From Coriaria nepalensis (taxonomy: Eukaryota; Streptophyta; Magnoliopsida; Cucurbitales; Coriariaceae): DNA of 64,000 nt. Shown here piece by piece: positions 1 to 13,100 of this stretch. The position numbers were made by a program, and so were the translations under genes. How positions within the stretch are numbered: the first letter of the stretch is position 1; every line of letters begins with the position of its first letter. The notes below the pieces were generated by a model. It searched no databases. It was given only the letters and a program-made list of their open reading frames with translations, and had not been told where the DNA came from. The DNA lies in assembly GCA_027186245.1 (NCBI GenBank), contig CP114486.1:8136501-8200500 (forward strand), given 5' to 3'.

Positions 1-2066
1 ATATAACCTTTATCAACTAGGTCTTAGAGCTTTCCTTTAAGCTCCTCCAGTTGAGTTGGAGCCATTCTGTATGGAGGAATTAATGATGGTTCCGCTCCTA
101 GAACTAATTCGATACGAAACTCTATCTCTCAATCTATAGGTAAACTCGGCAAATCTTCCATAAACACCTTAGAAAACTCATTGACCACTGAAGATTTTGA
201 CAGCTTACTACTCTGCTTAATTTCAGTATCATGCACAAAGGCCAAATATACATTACACCCTTTGTCAATATCCTTGTTGCCTTAAGAAATGATACTAACC
301 TACAAGGCGTTGCATTGTACTCTCCTTGAAAATAGAATTCAATAACATTTGGAGGCTTAAACTTCACCACTTTATCATGACAGTCCACTACGGCATGATT
401 GACTACTAACCAATCCATACCGAGGATCACGTCAAATTCTAGCATGTCTAATTGAATCAGGTCAGTGCATAATTCATGATCACTCACCCAGACAACGTAA
501 CATTTATAAACTCGATCTACTACTACGATTTCTCTCATTGGTGTGCTTATAACTAGTAAACTTTCTAACGAAACCGATTCACTACCTAGTTTTTTGGAAA
601 AAAAATTCAGAAACGAAAGAATGTGTGGCATCGGAATCAAATACAATTTGTACATCAACATTATTAATTTTAAGTGTACCTAAAACAACTGCGTTAGAAG
701 CTTGCACATTATGTTGCATTTACGCAAAAACTCGTGCTTGTCCTCCGCTGGTGCTGCCTTGATTTCTCCCACCTTGTCCTCGGCCAAGGGCCACCTTGTC
801 CTCTACTGCCCATATCACATCCACCCCTCAAAGTTTGCTGCATAACAAGTTGCAGTGCTGAAGAAGAAGGTAAGGATGGTGTAGGCAACACACCACCCAT
901 TGACCCTTGGGATGATGCATGTGGATTGTCTTAAAAAGGGCAATCATTAATATAATGGCATGTTTTGCCACATCTAAAGCATTCTCCTGTTTCACATTGA
1001 CAAACTCCAACATGTTTTTTCCCGCATTCTTGACATTGAGGCAATGACTGATTAAAGTTACTAGTTATTCGTTAAAAAGATTGAAAAGGATATGGCGATC
1101 TATTTTTTCAAGTTTATTTACACCCTCTAAATTGTATTTTTCATTCCCTATTATAATCACTCTTTGATGGGGATTCCTTTTGATCTGACCTGGTCTTCCT
1201 TTTTTGATCACGTTGTTCTCGCCTCTCAATTGATAGGTTCTTTATAACTAGAGCACAATCCAAAGCTGTAGAGAATATGGTAAATCTTTAAGTAGCTAGT
1301 GCTCTAAACAATTGTTCAACCAACCCTCTAATAGACCTCTTCACCCTTGTTGCCTTATTGGGAACCAAGTGAGGTGCAAAGTAATTGAGGTTAGTAAATT
1401 TCTTGGCATACTCTGACACTCTCATGCTCCCAGTTTACTTTAACCTTTCAAACTCATAAGCTTTATCTTCTTGGACACTTTCAAGAAGAAAAAGCTCAAG
1501 AAAGGTAGTGACAAATTATGTCTAGACTCATGTACTCGAGTCTTGCATTCGAAACCAGTGATGAGCAGGTCCTATGAGTTGATAGGTTTCCAATTCAACC
1601 ATTTTACGCTCCGAACAGCCTATAGCTTAACATTTTCTCTCTATCTCTTCCAGAGATATTTACGGATCATCCGTGCCTTTATAATCTAAAAAAGTAAGAG
1701 GCTTCAATTTTACAAATTCTAAAAGCTACATACTTGAACTCACAACAGTTGAGGATGGTGCACCCGAACATGGGGTGAGCATTTGTCGATCAGCCATTGC
1801 TCCATACATTACCACCATTGCTATGTTACTCCTTGGGCTAAATCCATCATTGTCCTATTCAACCCATGGAATGTGGATAAAATTTCAGCCATGTCAATTT
1901 GAGGTGTTGTAGAAGCTTCCTCGTGATGTCTATCAGCTACATTAGATTCATCCAGATTTCTCACTCTAGACCTCCCACGTGTAGTTGCACGGTGGGGTGA
2001 GGCGAATCCCTCATCATTCCGTTGTTCTGGCGCTATAGATGTCATGGGTTGCCTTCTCGATTGCAT
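1..2066 (-). pseudogene. Ty3/gypsy gag-protease-RT (5' part), decayed
   Basis: The - strand reads as gag, then aspartic protease, then the start of reverse transcriptase. Gag begins at the ATG complement at 2064-2066 (MQSRRQPMTS...). A CCHC zinc knuckle (CFRCGKTCHYINDC) lies near 965-1010. The protease-like block (134-661) contains the gypsy-type stretch LDMLEFDVILGMDWL. At 1-130 the RT entry region is visible (GAEPSLIPPYRMAPTQLEEL), broken by in-frame stops. The rest of pol lies beyond the left edge of the window. Several stops and frame changes mean the polyprotein cannot be made. Gypsy identity follows from the gag-PR-RT order and the motifs; the lineage is not resolved. Confidence 0.85.
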
Positions 2067-2264
2067 AAGGTTTGAGCACTATAAGGAAACAACATGCATA
2101 GCATGTCAAACAATTAACCTCCCTTAAGGTTCATGACAATTGCATCATATACTTAAGGTAAAACAATTGACCTTAGGAAATTCTATAGGCAGATTCCTAT
2201 GCTCTACTGGATAGTCAACTGAAACTTAGGGCTCTTAACACTAAGTCTGCTATATCTCTAAAAT

Positions 2265-2277
2265 GGCTCTGATACTA
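2265..2277 (-). other. Primer-binding site (tRNA-iMet type) of the gypsy element
   Basis: On the - strand this reads TAGTATCAGAGCC, one base off the common plant PBS TGGTATCAGAGCC, which pairs with initiator Met-tRNA. It lies about 200 bp upstream of the gag start and next to the inferred LTR edge. Confidence 0.7.
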
Positions 2278-2281
2278 ACTT

Positions 2282-3800
2282 TTTCACGACCCAATTTACT
2301 GAATCTGTGACTGACCAGAGAACTAGATAACCGAATATACCAAGAAACCCATATGTGAGGAATTTTCGGTTACGCGACCTTCACAAGCCTCATACTTGTC
2401 TTACTTTCAAATGTTAGAACATATGGCATATATCTAGACTAAAAAATTCTTTCCTTTCCTCATAAACTAGTACTTACAATCCAAACAATATATATAAACC
2501 GAATCTGTACTAAGCGCAATAGCGGAAATACAACGTTTATATGTACAATATTTGTCATCTATTGTATAATTACATTTTCTATGAAAATATACAGTAAAGC
2601 AACTAACACTATACAAAAAATGCAGTCCATTGGACATAAAAATTACCCAAGTCCTACTGGGCAATTAGTAAGCACTTTCAAAAAGATAGTGAATAAACCA
2701 CGAAGTAACATAAACATGTTTTAATAACTTAAAAGCCATTTAAAGACTGGCTTGCTCTAGTAATCACTCACATTTAGCCTCCATTGGCCCTAATCTTTTC
2801 AGACACCAGATGGAGTGAAGAGATGCTCCTTCAATGGATCTCAGCATCAAAACAAGCAAAAATGGGCACACAATCAATAAGAATGTCTAAGGCAATTCAA
2901 TTTACTAATATTGATAAACTAACTTCGTATCTCTCTCTCGAGTCCTAATCATTCTTTTACATAGCTTAAATTAAGGTCTATGTTGCTGTTATGGCAGACG
3001 TTGACCCATAGACTCGTAGACCGTCGACCCCGTAGACCTTAGGTAGTATTTTGCATGTTTGAGGCATCGAGTCTAGTCGAGGAGTCGAGGTGTCAAGTTG
3101 TCGACCATCGACCCTTCGATCTAGTAGACTTATTCCTAAGTTTGAAGGCATCGAGTAGGTCGAGGCATTGGGTCGTTGACCCCTTCATATATTGATGGCG
3201 TAAACCCATCAACCTTTTACCTCTTAAACGCGTTGACCCTTTGCATGTTATAGGAATCGACCTTGCATCTAAACCTCAACTGATTCAGACCTTGCTAACC
3301 TAGTAAGACACGTGAACCTTGATTTCATCTTATATCATATACCTTAAAGAGTCTACTCTCTTACCTTCGATCTAACATCAAATTAATGATTTTAAGCCAA
3401 AAATATATATATATAGAATCGGTTCTTACCAGGGGTATCCTTCAGCTAGTATTGTCCTCTATATCAGAATCTACACTTTCGCTTTCTATGATCCCAGATT
3501 ATGGAACAAGAAAGGAAATTCTGAGCTTCACTCAATTTTTTGTATGAACTATAGGATGTTTAGTAACTTCCTAAATCTCACGATACTAGAACTAAGAAGG
3601 AACAATCTTTTCTACTTTAGTAACTATTATTGATCACTTTTGATCTTACCGTAGGTGATGATTGGAAGACCTACATAAGATATTTATCCTTCTAACTGAT
3701 CTTCACGATTGGATAGAAAAAGAGTGAGTTGGGGAAGCCACGTCTCTCCTGCCTTAACTATACTATGTAGTTACAACATAATCCTTATTATACTGATAAC
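2282..3800 (-). mobile_element. 5' LTR of the decayed gypsy element (right edge uncertain)
   Basis: The LTR starts beside the PBS with a degenerate terminal dinucleotide (TTTCACGACC where TGTCACGACC is expected). It contains a TA-rich stretch at about 3400-3413 that could be the - strand TATA region, and at about 2990-3250 a patch of degenerate short repeats rich in GTCGA/TCGAC. No second LTR is in the window, so the right boundary is a guess from typical length. Confidence 0.5.
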
Positions 3801-4019
3801 TATACAGGTCTAATATGCTATTATTATTCTTAATCAATTAACTTATGGGATAAGTTCCCTTATGCCAACACTGGGCGACATCTTTGATTCTTCTATGCCA
3901 AGACAAACCGGCATCTCACATAACTAACCGACAGCTCACCTTATCTACTACAAAACTTAATCGGAATCTCACATATATGGACTTTAGAAATGACCATCAA
4001 TACAAATAACCATTCGTAT

Positions 4020-5330
4020 GAACTGAAACTCCTTGATGGATGCTACAAAAGCCATGAAAAAGTGCAATTATAGTCCCCAGATTGACCACTTTTATTACGG
4101 CTGAGTAACATGGTAACAACATATAGTTCTATTCGGTCGTACCCCCGCAACAAGGTCCCATGCAATGAACCTTGCTTTACATGCTTTCCAATAAGTAATA
4201 TCTATCTTCAAATCATGAAGGGCTTGAGATTAGATCATCTTCGGGGAAAGACCAGGGTTAGACATTATATAACTATTCACCACATGTCATTTAATTTAGA
4301 TTATTATAGATGCAGATGCTTGCTGCCTATTTTGCTTATGTGGAAGAGAGTAAGTGTGCTGGTCTTTATAAGTTTGAAATTGGAAAAATGAAGAATCTTT
4401 CTTTCCCATAGCATGGAATCAGCACTGGCAATTTGAATCAATACACACAATGACAATTGTAGTCTTGTTTGATTTCTTCACTTTCAATTCAATATTTCAT
4501 CGGATGGCATGCATATGTAGACTTACCTTTAGGTGGTTCTTCGAGGGAAAAACTGATTATGATAAAACTCCTCTTCACTTGAGTGAAAAGAAACAATGGG
4601 GGCAAATGACTTTGAATGCCAAAAACATCTCTAGGTAGTAACTCGGGTTGAGAAATAATGGAAAAAACATTTCCAGTATCATCATCTTTAGGTTGTGATA
4701 GAAACAGTAATGTCAACTTATAAGTAGGGGGCACTATACTCAGATTATATGTAGTTGATAAAGCATGAGACATATGATGAGAGATAATTACTACTCCTAG
4801 AAAGTAGTCATCCTTGCACAAAACCGAATCAAGATTGATTTCATGTTTTGATGATTAGCATATTCTTCCTCCGTTCTTTCACCACTATCATCCACTTTTA
4901 TAACTTGGCCTCAACTTCAACTTCGTCCTTAGATGCATCCTCTTCCACCTCTACATTCATCCTTTCATATAGATATTTGTTACTACCATCATCATAATTC
5001 ATAAAATTTTCATTATCATCATTATTAGGAATGGGTAATTGACATTGCTCTTGAACACGTGTATTGCTTTTCCCTTAACATCACGTAAAGTGGAGATATA
5101 TCTGCCTTTCTCGAACATAAGTATACTAAAAATGGATTCACATATGTGCCTTTTTCTATAAACATTAGATGTGTGATCAATAAGGATGCCGACTTGTACG
5201 TTAATTTCAAGCCAAATTCATTGTGATTAACTTTGATAGCATTATTTATTATCTCTAACACTTGTATATCGTTGTGGGTCTTTTAGAAGCCAATATTTTG
5301 ATAGCTTTGAGGTCATATCCTGCTTCCATT
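4020..5330 (-). pseudogene. MULE transposase (MURA) N-terminal fragment
   Basis: The - strand shows the N-terminal part of a Mutator-like transposase. A leader (NEFGLKLTYKSASLLI, around 5150-5220) is followed at about 4480-4570 by a block resembling the MuDR DNA-binding domain (EEPPKGKSTYACHPMKY, then VKKSNKTTIVIVC). Next comes the linker resembling NPGLSPKMI...YWKACKARFIAWDL at about 4120-4240. It stops before the catalytic MULE domain. The block at 4020-4440 is clearly similar to 9000-9420, so two copies of one family are present. Stops and frameshifts make it non-functional. Confidence 0.7.
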
Positions 5331-5339
5331 CCCCATCAA

Positions 5340-5860
5340 AACATACAACAATCTATATAGATGACTCTATTCATGGAAAATAAATAATTTAAAATCAATA
5401 TCTATTGAACAGACAAAATATAACAACAATGCTTAAATAACTTAACCGAGATATTAGTCAAAAAATGACTACACTGATATTAGTCAGCTGAGAACTCGGT
5501 CCATAATTATATTTATTGAAAATATTACACTGAAATCTTGGTCTAGAAATAACTGGACCTACATAGGTCGGTGAATTATGAACCCATATCTCGGTCTAGT
5601 TCAGTGATCCAAAAGAAATGTGGAATGTAGATCCATAATCTCTTCATTTCTCTTTCCCTTCATCAAACTGATTTCTTCGAACCCTAAATCCGCAAACCGA
5701 AATCTTCTCTCTCTCATTCTCTCTCGTCAGACCTAAATCTTCAAATCTGAATCCCCAAACCTAAATCCCATAACCGCTTTTATTTTCCTGCTCTCTTCCC
5801 TCCCTCGGTAGCCGCTCTTATTCTCTTCTCTTCTGCGATAACTTCTCTCCCTTAGAATCA
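5340..5860. promoter_or_regulatory. Divergent intergenic region between MURA and the DUF1985 gene; possible MULE terminal or subterminal repeats
   Basis: This stretch separates a leftward MURA remnant from a rightward DUF1985 pseudogene. It holds several copies of a short motif, CTCGGTC(T/C)A or its variants (about 5497, 5537, 5593, and again at 6020), plus an inverted counterpart, AACCGAGAT, at about 5447. From about 5640 it becomes strongly pyrimidine-rich (CTCTCTC), as in plant 5' UTRs. The motif arrangement is seen directly; a terminal-repeat role is inference. Confidence 0.35.
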
Positions 5861-8100
5861 TGGAGGATAACCAAGCATGATCCGAAGAATATGAAAATCA
5901 CATGGTATGTTTATGATTTTGAGATTAAGTTTAAGTTTAAGTTTGAGCCTGAGCTTGAAATCTGTTGAGATCTGTAAATTGGTCTTATTTTGGTATACAT
6001 CTTAAACCAAAATGTGATTTCGGTCTAAGATGTTGAGTGCATATTGTATAAATAAATTGAACTTATTATTTATTTATTTTCAGAGTGTGCTATTAGTTAG
6101 ACTTGCTCATATTCTAAAATCTGATGATTATTTTCATCATTGATTACTGTTCATTTGAAACTGCATGATGTTTTTGTTATGATTAAGAGAAAGTTTAATT
6201 ATAGAGAGTTGGAAATGTTTAGTAAATCATGCCTCAACCATTTCTTAAAGGTTGATGAGAGGCTTTCATTCTCCACTGAAATAGTCAATTTCTTGATTGT
6301 CCGTCATACTAAATCAAAAAAGAAATACGAATTATGGTATATTATAAATGATCCTCCTCTCCATTACTCAATGAAAAAGTTCACCCTTATTATTGGATTG
6401 AGACAACAAGACACTAGCCTTATTTCCTATCAAAGTCAAGAAAAATGTTGAACTCTTGAATTAATGGGTCAAAGGAAATGATGATATTACATGTGGTCAC
6501 TTTATGCATATTCTTAGAAGAATGGAGAGTAGAACTAAAAAGCGGCATGACCAAGATGATGATGAAATAACAAAGATTGAAGATCTACACGTAAAGTTAA
6601 GGCTAATTTATTTTTTGGTGGTTACCTTCTTAGGTATAAGGGAGTCGCATAAAGTACCATATAAATATCTATATATGATCTCATATATTGAGTTTTTCAA
6701 TAATTATCCATGGGGTAAAATAGTTCATGAGAGAACTATTTAAAGCATTAAGAACCTTGTAAAGAAGTCTGTAAAAGCTGTAACCAGAGAAAAAACAGTT
6801 GTTAAGTGGCACTTACTCAGTTTCTTGCTCGCCTTCTTGGTAATTAGTAGTCTTAGTTTTGATTTATAGTTAGTTTTTATTACTTAATAATTTTTAATGA
6901 ATTTTTAAAAATAATTGGAGATGGGCGCTTTAAGCAATTTCAAGCCTTGGAGAAACTTGCGTCTGGAGAAAACCTATAAGCCACGAATCTTGAATTAGAC
7001 CATACGTTCTACTAAACCAATGCTCAAGAACATCATCAAAGTTTTGAGTAATTGAGAGGTTAGTTTTTATTGTGATCAATAATTATTTATATTATAATTA
7101 TTTAACTAATAGACTAATGCAAACTTCTTTTAATGATGTAGGATAGATTGCATGGAATCTTACGCTCCTCAAGAATGGAAGAATGCGCTCTTTATATGGC
7201 CAACATTGACCTATTCGACGACAAGGTTGAAGATAATGTCATTGGTTATGTGACGACTTTATTGGATTCGACCACTAAAAAGGTAGATTATTCTGAAGAG
7301 TCATATATATATATATTGTTTAACGTGACAAGGACATAGTGGTGGAGAAGGAGGAGGATATGGTGAAGGAGGCGGAGGAGGCAGAGGAGGAGGAGGAGGA
7401 TGTAAATATGGAGCGGGTACAAGAGTTTTTAAACTTGGAGGATGAGACACCAACCCTTGTGACATGTGGTATATGATGCAATGGATGGAAGAGACGATTA
7501 AGGTCATTGGTCAGAAGATGGAGCAAAGATTTAGTGAGCTAGAGGAGAGATTCGGTGGGCTTGAGGATAGATTTGGTGGGCTGAAGCAATAATCAATTTG
7601 ATCTATGAGAAAATAAGATATGCAGCATATCCATCTGCTAGTGCAGATGTCTCAAGTGATCATGGTATATATGCCACATAACATTCCTCGTTAACCCATG
7701 ATAAATCAGGTCCACACCATTTCTCAAGTGATTTGGGAGAATGATCATGTACAAATATTGTTTTGCTAAGTCTTATCTCTTTATTTTTGTGAAGGGGTGG
7801 CTAGAGATGGTAATGTCTCCTATGAGACACCATTTGGTCAATGATTCGCGAAGATAAGGAAGCCTAGCGCTATTCTTAAGTCTCCATTTATGGATCCAAA
7901 ACTATTGAAGTTTCCATTCTTAAACCTAGAACTACTTCAGAAATACATTGTAATAAAATTTAATCCATATCGTAAACCAAATAAGTGGGCAAAGGGGGTT
8001 ACAATAATGTGGGAGATAAGTAAAAATGAGTCGAATGTCAAACTCGTGACAACAATTCAAGTCAACAATAAATTTTTAAGGTATTGAGACTCCGAGGGAA
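5860..8100 (+). pseudogene. DUF1985 transposon-associated protein (Ulp1-type MULE gene), lacking the peptidase part
   Basis: A putative start ATG at 5860 is followed by a stop after six codons, then a possible intron (GTATGT at about 5905 to TTTTCAG at about 6083). The 6140-6450 segment matches the DUF1985 pattern: KSCLNHFLKVDERLSFS, then KYELWYIINDPPLHYS, then FTLIIGL. The 6504-6780 segment continues it with the hallmark NNYPWGK and KWHLLSFLLAFL. Later come an acidic Glu-rich tract (7335-7420), a heptad-like coiled coil (MEQRFSELEERFGGLEDRFGGL is split here as MEQRFSELEERF and GGLEDRFGGL, 7480-7590) and RKPSAILKSPFMDP (about 7858-7900). In this family a C48 (Ulp1-like) cysteine peptidase usually follows; I do not see one, and the next DNA is an antisense MURA. 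Several frameshifts and stops are present. Confidence 0.65.
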
Positions 8101-8279
8101 GTGGTTGCAAAGTTCAGTAAGTATTGTCCAATTTTAATTAATCATTACACTTACATTTATAGATAATTTTACTTGGAACCTAATTATAATGAACTGATTA
8201 GTAACATATCAACGAATGTTTGTTATTGATCTGGATACGGCTGGAAACTTACCTCGATTTATTCCCTAGCATTAAATAA

Positions 8280-9760
8280 AACCCATAACAATACTGGACG
8301 ACCTCTTTAGTGCGACATTTATTCCCTAGCATTTTCTAGTAGTTTCACTAACTTAGGAGTGTATCGCTCAATATATTGATTTGCTTCATTTCTTCTAATG
8401 TTGAACCAAGTTGTTATCATCTTCCTAATACTTTCGAGCAATGTTATAATTAGATATTGATGTGCATCCTTCAATATAGCATTATACAATTCAGATTTAT
8501 TATTTGTCATGATGTTGTATCTAAGACCCTAGAAATGAACTCTTGACTAGTGTTCAAAACCAATATCCTCCACGTACGATGCCATATAAGGATGCACTCT
8601 TCTGATATCAAATAAGTATTTATTGAAATATTATATCATATATGTTTTGTCTACTGTCTTGAATAGAGAGATCATTCCACCTTATAAATTTTGACTTGAT
8701 ATTTTGCCCGATGTGCCAAATACATGCACCATGTTTTGAATATGAGTAAACACTTTATATAACATTTTTAATATTCTTTGCTCAATCTGAAACAATCACC
8801 AAATTGAGGGTATCATGTAGTATTTCGCAAAGCTTAGTCAAGAACTAAGTCCACGATGTCTCGTTCTCCAAATCGACTATAGCCTATACTAATGGATATA
8901 GTTGCTCGTACTATCTTATGTAGTTGTGGTTAGAAGCATCCCTATGTATTTACCTTTTAAAAATGTCTCATTAATACCAATAACTTTTCGCATTAAATGA
9001 AACCCTTTAATTGATGTCATAAAAGCCATGCAAAAAAATAAAGAAATCTTCCTTCTCTATTCGTCTAAATTGCAGTTATAATATCCGGATTCACGAGTTT
9101 CATTATGGTAAAGTAACATGGTAACCTTGCGTAGCTATATTCGGTCGTATCCCGAACAAGATCACGTGCAATAAACCTTGTTTTCCATACCTTCCAATAA
9201 GTAATATTTACTCATATATTATTTTGGGCTAAACATTTAATCATTTCCAACATAAGATTCTAGTTGCTACCACTAAAACTATTCATCATATGTCGTCCAA
9301 TTACCAATGCCGATGCTTGTTGATGCTTGTGACGTGAAGAGTCCAAACTATATATATGTTAGTCATTATAAGTACAAATTTGGAAAAATGAACAATCTTT
9401 CTTACACGTAGCACGAAGTATCCACTTGCAATTTGAATCTACACAACAAACAACATATGTATTCTTATTTGACTTCTTTATCTTGAGCTCAAAATTACAT
9501 GGGATGACATGCATCTGTAGATACATCTTTAGGTCTTTTTTCGAATAAAAAAACTAAGTGTAATAAAACTCATTTCCGCTTTATTAGGAAGAAACAATTG
9601 AGAATATATTACTTCTAATACTACCAAAAAACCAATATTAAGAAAAGAATTGACATAATCATCATTATCGTCATAGTCTTCATTTTCCAATTATTGAATA
9701 GTAGGTGCCGGCAAATCGGGAGCAGCCATATTATCAGGATGAACTGTATTATCTAAAAGA
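8280..9760 (-). pseudogene. MULE transposase (MURA), second and longer copy
   Basis: Reading the - strand from about 9640, the DNA-binding segment is followed by the linker shared with the 4.1-4.4 kb copy (9100-9230). The catalytic MULE domain follows: LVIVSDRAKNIKNVI near 8790-8830 and a segment reading SKHGACIWHIGQNIKSKF near 8690-8745. The C-terminal block at 8319-8510 (MTNNKSELYNAILKDA, then TWFNIRRNEA) is typical of MuDR-type transposases. Stops and frameshifts are scattered through it. A short direct repeat (ATTTATTCCCTAGCATT) flanks the C-terminal end at 8257 and 8318. Confidence 0.75.
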
Positions 9761-10155
9761 GATAAAATATCAGATATAAATACTATTCCATCAAAAAAAT
9801 TATTCTCATATAAATAAAAATTAAGATTAATTTAATTATTGTGATAATTATCATATTATTTCTCTATTAATAATTAAAAAATGGGTAAAAATAAATTTTA
9901 AAAAAAATAGATAATCAACTAATATTCCCAAAAATAGGATACTTAACAAAATTTTATAAAAATCGACTATTTTATAAATTTTATTTTATAAAAGTTTACT
10001 ATTTAAAAGTTTTTCTTTATATCAAGGCAATTTAAATAAACTCCGTTTGAGCGATTTGATTCTTCCCCTCCTGTGATTTGCAGAGAAGAGAGCCCTACCG
10101 GCGACCACTCCTCTCTGAAAGTGGGTTAGTTTGGGTTTTCACGAAGTCGGAAAAG
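9760..10155 (+). promoter_or_regulatory. DDB1 upstream region and 5' UTR
   Basis: About 250 bp of very AT-rich DNA (9760-10020) separates the MURA remnant from the gene. A possible TATA-like TTTAAATAAA lies near 10031-10040. From 10040 composition shifts to the mixed GC of a 5' UTR. The frame is open upstream from about 10078 but has no in-frame ATG before 10156. No specific operator is recognised. The transcription start is not determinable by eye. Confidence 0.35.
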
Positions 10156-13100
10156 ATGAGTATCTGGAACTACGTCGTAACGGCGCATAGACCGACCAAC
10201 GTCACTCACTCTTGCGTCGGCAACTTCACCGGTCCTCAAGAGCTCAACCTCATTATAGCGTAAGCGTCTCTCTCTCTCTCTTTGTGTGTGTGCTCGACGC
10301 CGCCCCTTTTTTCCCACTGGGATATGATTTTGTTTTCGATTGGTTTTTCGGTTTTATTCCTTGCTTTAACCAAAACATTTCGGTTTTATTTAACACTGCA
10401 TATGATGCTATAGCCTATATGTAATCTGTATCTGACACTGAAGCTTTGTAAATCGTCAGTATTAGGTTTTTCTTTGAAAAACGTTGAAGGTTCCTTTTTT
10501 CCCCCTTCTAAAAATCCTCTTTGATTTCAGGATGAATGCCGTAATTTTGTAAGTGTGGTAATAATCATTTCCCTCTTCTAGAGCAGTTTATTCCATGCCA
10601 TTTAGCAGTCTGAACTGATCCTTTTGAGAAAAATTCCTTGGCTTGATATAATATATTCTTGGATGTATATTTAATATACTCGTTTTTCCCTTTATTCTCT
10701 ACAATTTAAGCAACGAAACTAAGCCATGATCTCAAACTAAACTTGGTGTCGGCTTAGTTTGACACTTTTCTTCGATCAATTGAAACTATTATGTTTTTTG
10801 ACGAAGCTATATTGGTCTGGTTTGTTATTTCTTCATTTCTTCTTGTCTGCAGTTGATCTGACTATTTCAGCTTGATGAGTCTCGAAAATCAGCTAGTGAT
10901 GATCTTCGATTGGAAGTTTGGCATCAATTGAAGTTTTGAAGGAAAAATTAAACTATTATGTTTTTGAAGTTTGGTACACCTTTTTTTTTAGACTCATCAG
11001 GTCCCTCTGTAGGTCTAAGCTGCAGTTGATCTGACTATTTCAGACAATCTTCCCACCTAGGATTTGCACACATATCTCCTTTGTAGTAATACCATAGATA
11101 CACGTTCAGATATTTCTTATCTTATGCTCATTTGGGTTTTGGGAATAGATTTAATGCAAAATTTCTTAAATTTTTGCCTCTAAGTTCCTATAATTGGGGT
11201 TCACATTTTATGATGAGTCTGCCGGTGTTCAAATGACAACTATACTTCTAATGGAAGTGTTAAGGTTCTAATTTCTTTTACCAACATAGTGCTAAACTCG
11301 ATTTGTATTCAGGAAATGCACCCGTATAGAAATTCATTTGCTTACTCCTCAGGGCTTACAGGTATCATTTTTTCTCACTTTTCCATTACATCTTATTTCA
11401 TTTAGTTGCAAACTACAAATATGCAATGATATTTCATATCCTCTAGGCCTTCAATATTCGTATTTGGGGATATTGTTTTTTTTAAAGATTAATCTGCATA
11501 TTGTTTTCACTATTCTCCAGCCTTTCACTGCTTCTAATTTATTCATTTCCCCGTCCAAAATTAAACCTCTTCCATTTTAAATATACATGTGGGCATAATA
11601 TTTAGTTTGATAGTGTGGTATGGTCTTGTATATGGTTAGCATATTTAGTCATTCCATTTCTACAGCGCATTCAAGGTACACGGTTCTATAAGTGTTAACA
11701 TAGATATGTGCTCATGGTTGTAATTGCTAATCAAGCTTTTCTGGAGCTGAACTTTGAGTCTTAGATATATTTCACACGACATTAGTCATATCATATTTGA
11801 AGATCTAGCATAGTATAGTTACTCTTATCATTTTTGCAAAAAGCGATGCGAGCTCCTTTTTTGTGTCCAACAAGGATTCAAATAAACCAGAGTTAAGTTA
11901 AAGCCTTAATTTGCAGCCTGTGCTGGATGTGCCGATATATGGACGAATTGCAACCCTCGAACTTTTTCGCCCTCATGTGAGTAGTCATTTTTTTATCCTT
12001 GTAAGCAAGACAAGTCACAATGTCTTCTATTTGTTCTTTGTTTAACATAATGAATTTGCTCTTAATTTTTTATTTTATTTATCTTTACAGGGAGAAGCAC
12101 AAGATTTTCTATTTATTGCCACTGAAAGATACAAATTTTGTGTTCTACAATGGGATTCTGAGACTTCAGAACTTGTTACAAGGTTTGAAAATTAAATGAG
12201 CAATATTTTCTCTTTTTGGTTGGTTGATTGTTTTATGAAACTGATAGACTAGAAGCTGTTTATTTAAGCTATCTTCTTTGTTATTTTTCTCATTTGTAAA
12301 TGTGAGGTTGAAAAATATTTTTGTTTGAGGTCATAAGCATTTATATTATGTTGACGAATCTTGAAAAAAAAAAGGTGTACCGAACATCAAACATTACCTT
12401 AGTGATGATCTTCGATTTGAAGTTTTGCTTGTATACATAGCTTTATCTTCTAGGTTCGATTGGAAGGCCTTTTTGAGTTCAAAAATCCTTTTGAAAGTTG
12501 ATATATTCTTTCTAGATTTTGCGTGATTTATTAAGAGTACTCCATGATGACCATAGTCGATTGTGACTCCAAAATTCTCTTCTAGATTTTATGTATGGAG
12601 TAATTCATTCATCAAAATAAGATGAATAAATTATGTTGACTCCATTAAACTGCTTTATTATCCATCCTTTGTGGAATGTGGATCACATTGTTACTTACTA
12701 GAAGTATCACATTATGACGAAAGTGATAATGTTGATTGATCCTGTGGAATCTGACCCATTTTTTAAAATTACAATGGTCTTTGTCACCTTTGTCATTGCT
12801 ACCACTGCACTATCAGTACTGCTCCCCCACCACACCACTCTTACCGCCAATTGTAAACTTTAGAGGTAAAAGAACTATGTTCACGAACTATATTCACTAC
12901 TTTAGATTTACATCTTAAGGTCCTTTATATAGGAGAGAAACCCTAGTCTAACTACATAATATTTACCTAAACAGAAACAATTAGAATCCCTAAAAATCAA
13001 CAACTAATTAATACCTAATCAGCAACCAAAACAAATTGATTTGTTTACTGGAATCTTAAATATATTCTACATTCCCCCTCAAGCTTGGTTATAGATATTA

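Noticed and set aside
7301..7526. Two - strand Pro/Ser-rich frames
   Set aside because: They are the antisense of the acidic GAGGAGGAG tract of the DUF1985 pseudogene.
10078..10155. In-frame N-terminal extension of DDB1
   Set aside because: The upstream frame is open but has no ATG, and the family starts at MS(V/I)WNY.
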